A stretch of 64,000 nucleotides of DNA from an uncultured Fibrobacter sp. (GCF_947305105.1 NZ_CAMZCS010000012.1:31169-95168), one strand, 5' to 3'; positions 17,734 to 26,113 are shown, counted from the stretch's first letter. Numbers and translations are program-made. The notes: generated from the letters alone by a model not told the origin.

Positions 17734-17931
17734 ATGCCTAAGATGAAAACACATAGCGGTGCTAAGAAGCGCTTCCGCGTGACGGGTTCCGGCCACGTCA
17801 AGTTCAAGCGCGCTGGTATGCGCCACATTCTTGCCAAGATGACCACCAAGCGTAAGCGTACCCTCCGTAAGGGTGCCCTCGTCAAGAAGGTCGACATGTT
17901 CCACGTCAAGCGTCTGCTTGTCCAAGCATAA
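17734..17931 (+). CDS. rpmI: 50S ribosomal protein L35
   Basis: 65 residues, very basic, with the L35 signature [19 protein letters not shown] and the closing region [14 protein letters not shown] lies eight bases before the ATG. Second gene of the infC-rpmI-rplT operon, 17 bases after infC. Confidence 0.97.
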   Translation: MPKMKTHSGAKKRFRVTGSGHVKFKRAGMRHILAKMTTKRKRTLRKGALVKKVDMFHVKRLLVQA

Positions 17932-17942
17932 GGAGTGTAAGA

Positions 17943-18293
17943 ATGCCACGCGCTAAAACCAGAGTTCCTTCCCGCGAACGCCGCAAAAAAATCCTCAAGG
18001 CCGCCAAGGGTTTCTATGGCCGTCGCAAGTCGAACCTTCGCCTTGCCATTGACGCCGTTGCCCACGCCGGTCAGTATGCCTACGCTCACCGCCGCGACAA
18101 GAAGGGTGACTTCCGCTCTCTGTGGATTGTCCGCCTCAATGCCGCTGTTCGTGAATTCGGCATCAGCTACAGCCAGTTCATTTACAAGCTCTCCAAGGCT
18201 GGTATCAAGATGAACCGCAAGGTTCTCGCCGATATGGCCGTCGCCGACCCCGAGGCTTTCGCCAAGGTCGTGGAAGTTGTGAAGGCTGCCTAA
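17943..18293 (+). CDS. rplT: 50S ribosomal protein L20
   Basis: 116 residues with the L20 core ([47 protein letters not shown]). L20 is needed for early 50S assembly and in other bacteria represses its own operon by binding the mRNA. AAGGAGTG precedes the ATG. It is the last gene of the operon. Confidence 0.98.
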   Translation: MPRAKTRVPSRERRKKILKAAKGFYGRRKSNLRLAIDAVAHAGQYAYAHRRDKKGDFRSLWIVRLNAAVREFGISYSQFIYKLSKAGIKMNRKVLADMAVADPEAFAKVVEVVKAA

Positions 18294-18344
18294 TTTGGAC
18301 GAAAGTTCAGATTAGCTGTAACTGCATCTTAAACGCGAGAAATT

Positions 18345-18371
18345 GCACCCTGCTTTGCAGGGTGCTTTTTT
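18345..18371 (+). terminator. Terminator of the infC operon
   Basis: GCACCCTGC / GCAGGGTGC with a TTT loop, followed by six T. Confidence 0.93.
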
Positions 18372-18414
18372 GTTGTCATCCCCGCCTCCGGGCGGGGATC
18401 TCCCTTACAGGGGA

Positions 18415-19686
18415 TTAGAAAAAGTCCGTGGACAGTTCTGTCTTCTTGCGGCCGGCCGGCTCGATGACGGCGGCGGAGAACTTCGCGGCCTTGAACAGGT
18501 TGCTCGTTGTCGCGACGACTTCGTCTTCGGTCATGGAGAGGATGGTCTTCTCGGATTGTTCCATGGTGCGGAATTCGCCGAGATGGAGCGTCTGCTCGGC
18601 CATGCGGATGACGCGCTTTTCGGGACTGTCGGCGCCGAGGTACATGCTGCCCAGGATGTTCGCCTTGGTGCGCTCGAATTCTCCCTTCTTGAATCCGTGC
18701 TTCAAAAAGTTGCGGGTCTCCACGAGCGAGAGGTCAAGCGCAGTCTTGAGCTGGTGCGGATCGGTGGCCAACGACACTCCCCAGTCCACGCAGTCGCAGT
18801 AGATGTCGGCGGTGGAATACACGGAGTAGGCGAGACCCTTGTCTTCGCGGATTCGCTGGAACAGGCGGCTTGCCATGCCTGCTCCCATTGCCACGTTGAA
18901 AAGCGAGAGCGCGCAGCGGGCACGGTCGTCCATCATGCTGCGGTCAAAACTCAACCCCCAGAAGAGGTTGGACTGTGCGATGTCTTGCTTTTGCACGACC
19001 TTCACGCTGTTGTGCGCCTTGTAGGTGTCTGCCGGTGCTGCACTGATTGTTTTCTTTTGTGCGAATTTTTCAGTACAAAGTTTAACAAGTTCTTCGTGGT
19101 CTACCTTGCCCGAGGCGCAGATAAGTAACGGAATTTCGCTAATCACCTGTTCCCTGTACTTGAGCATCTGCTTGTGCGTGAGGGCCTTGACCTGCTTGAT
19201 ATTGCCCGTGATGGAATGTGCGATGCCGCAGCCCTTGAAGTGAATGGCGTTGAATACGTCGCCCACGATTTCTTCGGGAATGTCGTCGTAGCTGTGGATT
19301 TCCTCGATGATGACGCGGCGTTCCTTTTCCATTTCCTTCTTGTCCATGCGCGGGTGCATGAGCATGTCGGCGATGACGTCAACAGCGGTGGGAAGGTGGC
19401 TGCGTTCAATTTGTGCGTAAAAGCCAGTCTCTTGGCGGGTGGTGTATGCTTCGAGATTTCCGCCGTGGTCTTCGATGGCTCGGGCGATTTCAAGTGCGGA
19501 GCGGTTCTCGGTTCCCTTGAACACGAGGTGCTCGTAAAAGTGGCTCAGTCCAAATTCATCTTTTGCTTCGTGGCGGCTTCCGCGCGGCACCCATGCGCCG
19601 ATGGCGGCGGAATAGGCGTGAGGCATGTAGTCTGTGAGAATTGTAATTCCGTTATCGAGAACAGTCTTTTTAACAATTTGCTTCAT
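18415..19686 (-). CDS. M16 family zinc metallopeptidase (processing-peptidase-like)
   Basis: 423 residues. The inverted zinc motif HxxEH is intact (His49, Glu52, His53 in SHFYEHLVFKG) with the distal Glu region RRVIIEEIHSYDDIPEE around 125-140, so it should be catalytic. The second half has the inactive-domain pattern of M16 proteins (GLSFDRSMMDD, MGAGMASRLFQRIREDKGLAYSVYS). A single-chain protein of this size is the PqqL/YmxG-like bacterial form. No signal peptide is visible, so it is probably cytoplasmic. The ATG lies only three bases from a CTAG-rich repeat tract, and no normal ribosome binding site is seen. Confidence 0.93.
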   Translation of the reverse strand: MKQIVKKTVLDNGITILTDYMPHAYSAAIGAWVPRGSRHEAKDEFGLSHFYEHLVFKGTENRSALEIARAIEDHGGNLEAYTTRQETGFYAQIERSHLPTAVDVIADMLMHPRMDKKEMEKERRVIIEEIHSYDDIPEEIVGDVFNAIHFKGCGIAHSITGNIKQVKALTHKQMLKYREQVISEIPLLICASGKVDHEELVKLCTEKFAQKKTISAAPADTYKAHNSVKVVQKQDIAQSNLFWGLSFDRSMMDDRARCALSLFNVAMGAGMASRLFQRIREDKGLAYSVYSTADIYCDCVDWGVSLATDPHQLKTALDLSLVETRNFLKHGFKKGEFERTKANILGSMYLGADSPEKRVIRMAEQTLHLGEFRTMEQSEKTILSMTEDEVVATTSNLFKAAKFSAAVIEPAGRKKTELSTDFF

Positions 19687-19687
19687 A

Positions 19688-19742
19688 GGGTATTAGGGGC
19701 TAGAATCTAGAGGCTAGGATCTAGGGGCTAGGATCTAGGGGG
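19688..19742. repeat. CTAG-rich repeat tract, longest clear copy
   Basis: Alternating GGGGCTAG, ATCTAG and AGGCTAG blocks, six or more CTAG tetramers in about 55 bases, between the M16 start and the NERD gene. It supplies the TAG stop of the NERD gene (19728-19730) and ends at the M16 leader. CTAG is normally among the rarest tetramers in bacterial DNA. Confidence 0.75.
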
Positions 19743-20606
19743 TAGATCTCCTCTCTTATTGGCGTACTCGCGATGCTTTGCTTTGATTTCTTCGCTGACA
19801 TTTGTGCATTCTTGGAGTTTGTAGTAAAAGTCTTCGATTTGCTTCGGAGTGTAAATCGTCTTGCGGCCCGATATGCGCTTGAGCAGGGTTTCTTGGAGTT
19901 CGCTGCAATGGACGATGCTCCAGAATTCGTTGTTCTTGGGAACCTTGCGGAGTGTGCAGCGATCGCTGAATACGATGATCGAGATAAAGTGCGCTTGCTC
20001 GCGGCGGATTTTCAAGAAACGTTGCAGCGAAAGGATGTGGCCGATGTTTTGCCGTACCGGGTTGTAGAACGTGTGTTCGGTATTTGCGTTCAGGTACTGG
20101 TTCCAGCGCTCGCTTTCAAAATCTCCGGAAATCTCGCCGGAGAGGTTCTTGCTTTCGAGCACGTAGATTCCCGACTGGTGTAACAGCAATGCGTCCACTT
20201 CGGTGTAACCGGTGCGTGCCGGCACGTAGAGGTTGCGAAGCAGTACGTACTTGCGCTTGTCGGTGTCGCAGACGCGGGCCACGAGGGCGGCCATCGCCGC
20301 TTCGCCGAAAATGCCTCGCGGGTCGTTTACGATGCGTTCGTCGTTGAATTTCGGGTCGGGCTTGAAAAAGGTTTCGCTGCGGGTGGGCGCCTGCGTCACG
20401 CCGAAACCGCCCAGTTCGTAAGGGCGTCCGAATTCGTGCAGGTTGCTGCCTTGGTGCCGTTCGTGCTCAAAATCGCGGAATGTCTTGCGGCGGCCGTCGC
20501 CATGGTACATCTTCGGGTTTTTCTTGGGAGCCTTGCTCTTGATCTTGAAAAAGATAAGAGCGAGCAGCAGGATTAAACCGAGAAGAGTCGTTAGCGAAAA
20601 GGACAT
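19728..20606 (-). CDS. Membrane-anchored NERD-domain protein
   Basis: 292 residues. One N-terminal membrane helix (4-22), then a charged linker. From about 100 a NERD (nuclease-related) domain: GIFGEAAMAAL, VLLRNLYVPARTGYTEVDALLLHQSGIYVLESKN, then W-x2-Y-L and NPVRQNIGH. The pattern E..VD.....G.YVLESKN matches the PD-(D/E)XK-like catalytic core of the family. Function of NERD proteins is mostly unknown; DNA processing is suspected from the fold. The final residues Pro-Pro-Arg-Ser and the TAG stop are encoded by the CTAG repeat, which suggests that the repeat invaded the gene end. Confidence 0.85.
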   Translation of the reverse strand: MSFSLTTLLGLILLLALIFFKIKSKAPKKNPKMYHGDGRRKTFRDFEHERHQGSNLHEFGRPYELGGFGVTQAPTRSETFFKPDPKFNDERIVNDPRGIFGEAAMAALVARVCDTDKRKYVLLRNLYVPARTGYTEVDALLLHQSGIYVLESKNLSGEISGDFESERWNQYLNANTEHTFYNPVRQNIGHILSLQRFLKIRREQAHFISIIVFSDRCTLRKVPKNNEFWSIVHCSELQETLLKRISGRKTIYTPKQIEDFYYKLQECTNVSEEIKAKHREYANKRGDLPPRS

Positions 20607-20627
20607 GCCGTAAGTATAGAAATTGTC

Positions 20628-22982
20628 TTACACTCTGCCGAAGCGGCGCGTCTTGCGGAAGGGCTTGTCGCCGAAGCTGCGCTCGTCGTGGTCCTTGTGG
20701 AATTTGCGGTCGCCGAACGCCTTTTCGCGGCGGGCCTTGCGGTTTTCGAAAGGCTTGTCCCCGTCGAACTTACGGCCACGGCGTTCACCGTCGCGGTGGA
20801 AACTGCGGCTGGCGCGGGGCCTTGTGCCCGGCGCGGGGCCGCTGGGCGGCTCGTCGGTCATCAGGCGGAAGCGGGCTTCGTTCCCGCGGATGGTCATTCC
20901 CGACAGAATGTCGAGGACTTCCTGCGGCATGGTCTCGGGGAGTTCCACGGTGCTGAACTTGTCGAACAGCTTGATGCGCCCGATGTTGGAACTGCTGATG
21001 TTGCCTTCGCCGGCGATGGCGCCCACGATGTCCTTGGGGGTCACGTGATCTTTGCGGCCGACGCCCAGGTAATAGCGCAGGTAGCCTTCTTCGACACCGT
21101 TGGTGCCTTCTTTACGTTCCTTGCGGAGACGGCTCTTTTCTTCGCGGTCGAGCCCGAAGTTGTCGCCCCTGTCGCCTCTATCGCGGCCACCGCGTTCGCG
21201 CGGGGTGTCGAGCGGCTTGAGTTCCGGGAAGAGCGGCTGCTTCTTTTGCCACACCTTGATGACGGCGGCGGCGATGTCGATGGCGGTCAATGGCTCTGTG
21301 GTGCGTTGTTCGGTCACTTCGGCAGGCTCAGTGACCTTGCTTGCTTCGGTTGTAGACTCAGGTTCCTGAGCTGGTTGAAGAGCCGAGCCTTCATTGACCA
21401 TGCTCTGCACGAGTTCCTTGAACTTGTCGAGTTCACCGTAGCTGAGGACGCTCTTGATCTTTTCCTTGAACGCATTGACGCGCTTGGCGCTGATGACGTC
21501 GGCCGTGGGCGTTTCCATCGCTTCGATAGGCTGGCGAGTCGCCTTCTCGATAATCTTGAGCATTCTCTTTTCGCGTGGCGTGATGAAGAGAATGGCGTTT
21601 CCGCTGCGGCCTGCGCGGCCCGTGCGTCCGATGCGGTGCACGTAAGATTCAGTGTCGAAAGGAATATCGTAGTTCACCACGTGCGTGATGCGGTCCACGT
21701 CGATACCGCGGGCGGCCACGTCAGTCGCGACAACGATATCAAGCTTGCCCATCTTGAGGCGGTTGATGGTGCGTTCGCGCATGGACTGGGCGAGGTCGCC
21801 GTTCAGCGGGGCCACGTTGAAGCCGCGGCTTTCGAGCTTTTCGGCAAGTTCGGTGGTGTTCTGCTTGGTGCGCACGAAAATCAGCACGCCGTCAAAGTCT
21901 TCGCCTTCGAGCACGCGGGCGAGCGCTTCGAGCTTGTGCTCGTTTTTCACCAGCAGGTAGCGCTGTCGGATGTTCTCGACAGTGGTCGTCTTGCCTTCGA
22001 TGCGGGCTTCTTCGTATTCGCCCAGGTGCTGGTCGATAATCTTCTTGACTTCCTTGGGCATGGTGGCGCTGAAAAGCGCGCGCTGGGCATCGTTGGGGAT
22101 TTCCTTGAGGATGGTCTCCACGTCTTCCATGAATCCCATGTCGAGCATTTCGTCGGCTTCGTCGAGCACGATGGCCTTCACGCCCGAAAGCACGATGGAA
22201 CCGCGCTTGATATGGTCAATGAGGCGGCCCGGGGTGGCGACCACGATGTTCGCCTGGCGCTTGAGGGCGCGGAGCTGCACGGCGATATCCTGCCCACCGT
22301 AGACGGGGACCACGTGGACCTTCGGCATCTTGACCGCGTACTGCTGGATCGCTTCGGCCACCTGGATAGCGAGTTCGCGGGTCGGGGTGAGTACGAGCAT
22401 CGAGGTCTCGTGCCCGTTGAAACTGAGCCTCGAAAGCAGCGGGAGCGAGAATGCTGCTGTCTTTCCGGTGCCGGTCTGTGCCGTGCCGAGCAGGTTTGCT
22501 CCCTGCAAAAGTGCCGGGATCGCCTTCGCCTGGATGGGGGAGGGAGTCTCGTAGTTCAGGGCCTTGATGGCTTCAAGAACTTCGTCCGCAAGTCCGAGGT
22601 CTTCGAAAGTTACGAGGGCTTCGTCGCCCAGATCGTCGTCAGAATCGGATTCTTCAGCCGGTTCTTCGTCTTCGGCGTTTAAGGATGGTGAGCTTGCCGA
22701 ACCATCTGTCGCTTCGGTAATTTCGGGCTGTTCGACCTCGCCTTCTTCGAATTCGACCTTTTCGCCGACTTCGATGGCGGATTTTGCCCCTTTCTTGAGC
22801 ACGTCGCCTTCTTCGTCCACGACGACACCGTTCGGGTTCAGCGCGAGGAAGGCGGCTTCGTCAGCCTCGTCCTCGTCGGCACCGCCGGCAATTGCGTCCA
22901 GAAAGGCGTTGGCCTCGCGAGCGATTTTGGATTTGGGGTCAATAGATTCTTCAGGAATACGTTCTTCGGTATTCTTCGTCAT
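20628..22982 (-). CDS. deaD: DEAD-box RNA helicase with DbpA-like RNA-binding domain
   Basis: 784 residues. An acidic N-terminal extension (1-120, Glu/Asp-rich) precedes the helicase core: Q-motif around 126-151, Walker A AQTGTGKT 168-175, PTREL 200, DEAD 274-277, SAT 306-308, HRIGRTGRAGRSG 449-461. A DbpA-type RNA-binding fold follows near 640-730 (YLRYYLGVGRKDHVTPKDIVGAI...SSNIGRIKLFDKFSTVELP). The tail is Arg/Lys/Phe/Gly-rich. This matches DeaD/CsdA helicases that unwind structured RNA in ribosome assembly and cold adaptation. The acidic extension is unusual for the family. ATG 22982 follows GAAGGTG; a 5' leader hairpin GTGCGGC/GCCGCA lies just upstream. Confidence 0.93.
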   Translation of the reverse strand: MTKNTEERIPEESIDPKSKIAREANAFLDAIAGGADEDEADEAAFLALNPNGVVVDEEGDVLKKGAKSAIEVGEKVEFEEGEVEQPEITEATDGSASSPSLNAEDEEPAEESDSDDDLGDEALVTFEDLGLADEVLEAIKALNYETPSPIQAKAIPALLQGANLLGTAQTGTGKTAAFSLPLLSRLSFNGHETSMLVLTPTRELAIQVAEAIQQYAVKMPKVHVVPVYGGQDIAVQLRALKRQANIVVATPGRLIDHIKRGSIVLSGVKAIVLDEADEMLDMGFMEDVETILKEIPNDAQRALFSATMPKEVKKIIDQHLGEYEEARIEGKTTTVENIRQRYLLVKNEHKLEALARVLEGEDFDGVLIFVRTKQNTTELAEKLESRGFNVAPLNGDLAQSMRERTINRLKMGKLDIVVATDVAARGIDVDRITHVVNYDIPFDTESYVHRIGRTGRAGRSGNAILFITPREKRMLKIIEKATRQPIEAMETPTADVISAKRVNAFKEKIKSVLSYGELDKFKELVQSMVNEGSALQPAQEPESTTEASKVTEPAEVTEQRTTEPLTAIDIAAAVIKVWQKKQPLFPELKPLDTPRERGGRDRGDRGDNFGLDREEKSRLRKERKEGTNGVEEGYLRYYLGVGRKDHVTPKDIVGAIAGEGNISSSNIGRIKLFDKFSTVELPETMPQEVLDILSGMTIRGNEARFRLMTDEPPSGPAPGTRPRASRSFHRDGERRGRKFDGDKPFENRKARREKAFGDRKFHKDHDERSFGDKPFRKTRRFGRV

Positions 22983-23236
22983 AATGCACCTTCAGGACCC
23001 GTAAACTTCATCTGCGGCCCATGCCGCACTATCAAAAGGTTCGAAAATTCCTGAAAGTTTCGGGAAAAAGAACCTAGAAAAGCCCCGAAGCGCACTCGCG
23101 CTTATAAACCTGAAGTCTTTTTGGATCCGATTTTATTGGATTTGAGGCCAAATGTAGAAATAAAAAAACGGAATCAAAGGGTTTTTGTTAGGGGGATAGA
23201 CAAAGGGATGTTTTTTTTCTACATTGTGCGAACCTC

Positions 23237-23321
23237 GGAGAGATGCCAGAGTGGTCGATTGGGCCGGTCTCGAAATCCGGAGTCTGTCACAGGACCGAGG
23301 GTTCGAATCCCTCTCTCTCCT
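23237..23321 (+). tRNA. tRNA-Ser (anticodon CGA)
   Basis: Class II tRNA with a long variable arm: acceptor GGAGAGA/TCTCTCC, anticodon loop CTCGAAA, T-arm GAGGG-TTCGAAT-CCCTC. CCA is not encoded. The 3' end is copied again downstream at about 23.55, 23.62 and 23.68 kb. Confidence 0.94.
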
Positions 23322-23322
23322 G

Positions 23323-23359
23323 AAAAAATATGGAGCCCCTTGTGGGCTCCATATTTTTT
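23323..23359 (+). terminator. Terminator of tRNA-Ser
   Basis: GGAGCCC / GGGCTCC with a CTTGT loop, framed by A and T runs that extend the stem. Confidence 0.93.
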
Positions 23360-23373
23360 CATAAGGGATACTC

Positions 23374-23432
23374 CGAACCCTCGAAGAGGGTTCGACAGAC
23401 GTCTGCGGAACGAAGTGAAGCGCAGACGTCTG
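23374..23432. repeat. Hairpin repeats next to tRNA-Ser
   Basis: Two perfect hairpins: CGAACCCTC / GAGGGTTCG with a three-base loop (23374-23394), and a 12-bp stem CAGACGTCTGCG / CGCAGACGTCTG (23396-23432) whose 13-base loop is GAACGAAGTGAAG. The loop motif GAACGWAGTGA recurs in the neighbouring units with different stems. Confidence 0.75.
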
Positions 23433-23461
23433 AGATTTTGGCCGAAGGCCAGAACCCGAAG

Positions 23462-23697
23462 GGCTGCGCGGGAACGTAGTGACCGCGCAGTCCATCCCTC
23501 TCTCTCCAGAGAGAGGGAAGACTAAAGAACGAAGTGAGATTGTTGTCTTATCCCTCTCTCTCCTGAAACAAAGGCTATACTTTCATAAGGCTGCGCGGGA
23601 ACGTAGTGACCGCGCAGTCCATCCCTCTCTCTCCTGAGAGAGAGGGATGACAAAAGAACGAAGTGAGATTGTTGTCTTATCCCTCTCTCACCTGAAA
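23462..23697. repeat. Tandem 108-bp repeat carrying copies of the tRNA-Ser 3' end
   Basis: Two near-identical units, 23462-23568 and 23589-23697. Each contains a hairpin CTGCGCGG / CCGCGCAG with loop GAACGTAGTGA, a CCCTCTCTC/GAGAGAGGG hairpin, the motif GAACGAAGTGAGATTG, and near its end the string TCCCTCTCTCTCCTGAAA or a one-base variant. That string equals the tRNA-Ser 3' end plus flank (23308-23325). The layout resembles repeated attachment sites. No integrase gene is present. Confidence 0.7.
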
Positions 23698-23745
23698 AAG
23701 AGGGTCGACATCTCTATCCTGAGATCCGTTATACGCTTCGATTTA

Positions 23746-24225
23746 CTACCACGAATATCCTGTTGCTAGGACAATCCTTGCAGTCGAATTATTCTTAAAA
23801 TGAAGTCTCTTGCGAACTCGAATGTGGAGTTGCCCCCCTTGTTCACGATTGAAGTCTTCTGGAACATTAATCCACAACAAATGGTGCCCATTGGGACAAC
23901 TTTCATCATCATGCGACACTTCTCCAACAAGAACGGTATCATCAATGTGAAAAGAGATATTCATGAAATCGTTCGGAAGATAGTATGCGCTATCGGGTAA
24001 AGTTGCCGATTTTTTCCAATTCTTGTCAAAACAGAGCGAAAAATAATCACCATACTTAATAAAAGGAACATCTATAACCTGTTCCTCGTCAGAATCAAGA
24101 TTTACAGGATGTTCCCAGAGGACATGATAAGAAGTCCAGCCAGTCTTAACTTTGTAGCCATGCCTATAATGGTAACACCCGACAAGACACAAGATTATCG
24201 CCAAAAGGGAACTCAACTTTGCCAT
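23746..24225 (-). CDS. Lipoprotein of unknown function (island copy A)
   Basis: 159 residues with a lipoprotein signal ending at Cys17 (CLVGC). The mature part has short hydrophobic strands alternating with acidic patches, three later Cys, and ends ARIVLATGYSW. Codon use is AT-richer than in neighbouring core genes. Its promoter region is a 55-bp element (24257-24311) almost identical to the one in front of the lipoprotein at 25376-25984. The two proteins share the size class, an LCFD motif and a similar last strand, so distant paralogy is plausible but not certain. Confidence 0.75.
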   Translation of the reverse strand: MAKLSSLLAIILCLVGCYHYRHGYKVKTGWTSYHVLWEHPVNLDSDEEQVIDVPFIKYGDYFSLCFDKNWKKSATLPDSAYYLPNDFMNISFHIDDTVLVGEVSHDDESCPNGHHLLWINVPEDFNREQGGQLHIRVRKRLHFKNNSTARIVLATGYSW

Positions 24226-24256
24226 ACGAATCTCTGTAGAGAATGACTAATGCCCA

Positions 24257-24311
24257 TCATGCCATAAATATATACACAATCGCTTGCAAACGTACGTTTG
24301 TACGTATTGGG
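24257..24311 (-). promoter_or_regulatory. 55-bp duplicated upstream element, copy 1
   Basis: Lies 32 bases before the lipoprotein start at 24225 and two bases after the Rpn nuclease stop. It matches 26016-26070 at 53 of 55 positions. It holds a perfect 14-bp palindrome CAAACGTACGTTTG (24287-24300) and, 3' of it on the minus strand, TATATATT as a possible -10. The palindrome would sit at or just upstream of the -35 region, a normal operator position. Confidence 0.65.
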
Positions 24312-24313
24312 GA

Positions 24314-25231
24314 CTATAGTCTGGCGATTTCTTCTATGGAGAGACCGGATATAGCGGCAATTTTTTCGGCAGGATCCCCGTAATCACGCATGGCCTTCGC
24401 CATTTCGCGAGTTTTTTCAGAAACGCTTTCGGCAACCTTCGCGTCAATTTCTTTCGCGAATTCCTCAAAGACGCCGTCGACCATAACATTGTGGTCCCAT
24501 TTTTCGTGATACATTTTTTGGTATACCTCGAATTCTTCCTTGCTGAAGTTAGATACTTTTGAACTTTCTGTCAAGTGTTCGAACTTTTTCTCGTCCAACT
24601 CGGCGGGCAGTTCCTTAAGCCGGTTCAGAAAACGAAAGAAAAACAGCCACTTGCTCAAGTCGTCGGATTTCTTTTTGATAAAGAAGGGAACCTTCGAAAG
24701 TTCAACAGTCGTAAAATTGTAGGCATCCACAAATTGTGCACCCGTTTCAAGATCGGTAACGGCAGCACGGTGCACAATCCGGTTGTCATCAAACACCTTA
24801 TGTCGCGCGAATGCAATCACGTACGTGGGTTTTATATCGTAATTCCAATCATCGCCGGGTTCTGCCTGATTCGCGATTATCTCGCTGGCGTAGAAAGCTA
24901 GCCTTTTCAGGAAGTGGTCTTGCCTGCGAATTTGCACCTCTATCTCAATGAGGTTGCCCATGTCGTCTTCGCAATGCAAGTCAAAAATCGCCGTGCGGGA
25001 TTCCCTGCTCCCGCTCAGGTTTTTCGCCACGTTGCGAGTCCACACGTTCTTGATGGGCCGCTTGAGCTGAGGTTCCAGCAGGTCGTTCAGCAGGTTCACA
25101 AGGTTTTCACGGCTTGAAGGTTTGTCCGGGTCGAAGGCCTTCTTGAAAGCGAGATCCACCAGTAAATTTGCAAACGGGCTTTTCTCACCCGGTTTTACTA
25201 TACAGTCCTTAAGCGGCTTGCGCTTGGCCAT
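24314..25231 (-). CDS. Rpn-type PD-(D/E)XK nuclease (transposase-like family)
   Basis: 305 residues. The N-terminal part has the family pattern FANLLVDLAFKKAFD and VNLLNDLL. The nuclease core is Asp84 in AIFDLHCEDD followed by EIEVQ (Glu96, Glu98, Gln100), the PD-(D/E)XK arrangement of Rpn / PDDEXK_2 proteins. The C-terminal half is helical and charged, ending GDPAEKIAAISGLSIEEIARL, a pattern common in this family. Rpn proteins cut DNA and promote RecA-independent recombination in E. coli. The start is ATG 25231, with AGGGGA seven bases upstream. It sits between two lipoprotein genes in the tRNA-flanked island. It may be active or a passenger; the catalytic residues look intact. Confidence 0.87.
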   Translation of the reverse strand: MAKRKPLKDCIVKPGEKSPFANLLVDLAFKKAFDPDKPSSRENLVNLLNDLLEPQLKRPIKNVWTRNVAKNLSGSRESRTAIFDLHCEDDMGNLIEIEVQIRRQDHFLKRLAFYASEIIANQAEPGDDWNYDIKPTYVIAFARHKVFDDNRIVHRAAVTDLETGAQFVDAYNFTTVELSKVPFFIKKKSDDLSKWLFFFRFLNRLKELPAELDEKKFEHLTESSKVSNFSKEEFEVYQKMYHEKWDHNVMVDGVFEEFAKEIDAKVAESVSEKTREMAKAMRDYGDPAEKIAAISGLSIEEIARL

Positions 25232-25375
25232 TGTACATTCCCCTGTCGATATTGTCGATGAATATTTCAAACACCGACAATATAAACCGGCAAGAAGCAC
25301 AAGTCAAGACAAATTAATTTTGCAAAAAATAGGTGGACAAAAATTTCGTTTGGAACGTCTATATAATTAGGGATT

Positions 25376-25984
25376 CTATTTCTCACCCACAGAATAATTG
25401 CCAGTTACAACAACAAGACGTGGGTTTGCAATTTTACGTAGCGCAACGGTATCGCCTTTCACAACGTTAATTTTAACAGGTGGAGGCAATCGTCCCCATT
25501 CATCCAAATCATGTGGATTGCTGTAAAATGTCCATTTAACGCAGTCGCTTTCCATTATCTGGAACTCAATAGTTAAAGGGTTGTCGAAATCAATGTCGGC
25601 AGGTAAATCACTATTAAGAAGTTGCAGTCCATGGCTATCATTATAAAACCAACAGGCCCCATTCTCCGCCCATACCGCACTGTCCGTCATTATCTCATGA
25701 GAAAATCTACCCATAGAAATTCGAGCTTTAATCTTCAAGCCTTCAACAACTTTCAGGTTTCCCGCATTCGAAATGAAGTCAAAGCACAAATTTATATTAA
25801 CCGTCCTTCTGCTATCATGTTCCTTTATGTGAAATACATGCTTTTCCGTATTGGACAAATCAATCGGAATTACTCTCATAACTTTGAAATACCCAAAAGA
25901 TTTGTTTATAAACCGGATTTGCTCACTAGTACAAGCCGTCAATAAAAATAAAATACCCAATATGTACAGCAGTATTTTTAGCAT
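25376..25984 (-). CDS. Lipoprotein of unknown function (island copy B)
   Basis: 202 residues. Lipoprotein signal ending at Cys18 (LLTAC), then a beta-rich, low-GC coding region with LCFD near 75 and a final strand ARxVVVTGNYS-like (PRLVVVTGNYS). ATG 25984 is chosen because it starts the signal peptide; the longer frame upstream runs through the duplicated regulatory element. The same 55-bp element stands 31 bases before its start as before the other island lipoprotein, so the two genes are probably co-regulated. Confidence 0.72.
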   Translation of the reverse strand: MLKILLYILGILFLLTACTSEQIRFINKSFGYFKVMRVIPIDLSNTEKHVFHIKEHDSRRTVNINLCFDFISNAGNLKVVEGLKIKARISMGRFSHEIMTDSAVWAENGACWFYNDSHGLQLLNSDLPADIDFDNPLTIEFQIMESDCVKWTFYSNPHDLDEWGRLPPPVKINVVKGDTVALRKIANPRLVVVTGNYSVGEK

Positions 25985-26015
25985 ATATATTTCTACGCTG
26001 AATAACCAAGGCTCG

Positions 26016-26070
26016 TCATGCCATAAATATATACAGAATCGCTTGCAAACGTACATTTGTACGTATTGGG
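26016..26070 (-). promoter_or_regulatory. 55-bp duplicated upstream element, copy 2
   Basis: Differs from copy 1 at two bases; one change alters the central palindrome to CAAACGTACATTTG. It stands between the tRNA-Glu terminator and the lipoprotein start at 25984. Confidence 0.65.
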
Positions 26071-26078
26071 CATGGTAC

Positions 26079-26113
26079 AAAAAAAGAACCCACCTTTCGG
26101 TAGGTTCTTTTTT
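26079..26113 (-). terminator. Terminator of tRNA-Glu
   Basis: On the minus strand, AAAAGAACCTACC / GGTGGGTTCTTTT with a GAAA loop, one mismatch and a T-run, directly after the tRNA. Confidence 0.9.

Noticed and set aside
20688..22682. A 664-codon plus-strand frame opposite deaD
   Set aside because: Antisense of a highly biased gene; Phe/His/Val/Ala composition with no motif.
23121..23525. Open frames across tRNA-Ser and the hairpin repeats
   Set aside because: They overlap a clear tRNA on both strands and consist of repeat-derived Arg/Ser sequence.
23374..23697. The repeat cluster as a CRISPR array
   Set aside because: Repeats are hairpins of different stem sequence, spacing is irregular, there are no unique spacers of constant length and no cas genes.
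24314..25231. The Rpn-type gene as an insertion sequence with terminal repeats
   Set aside because: The 55-bp elements near it are in the same orientation, not inverted, and stand before lipoprotein genes rather than at both ends of the nuclease. No target duplication was found.
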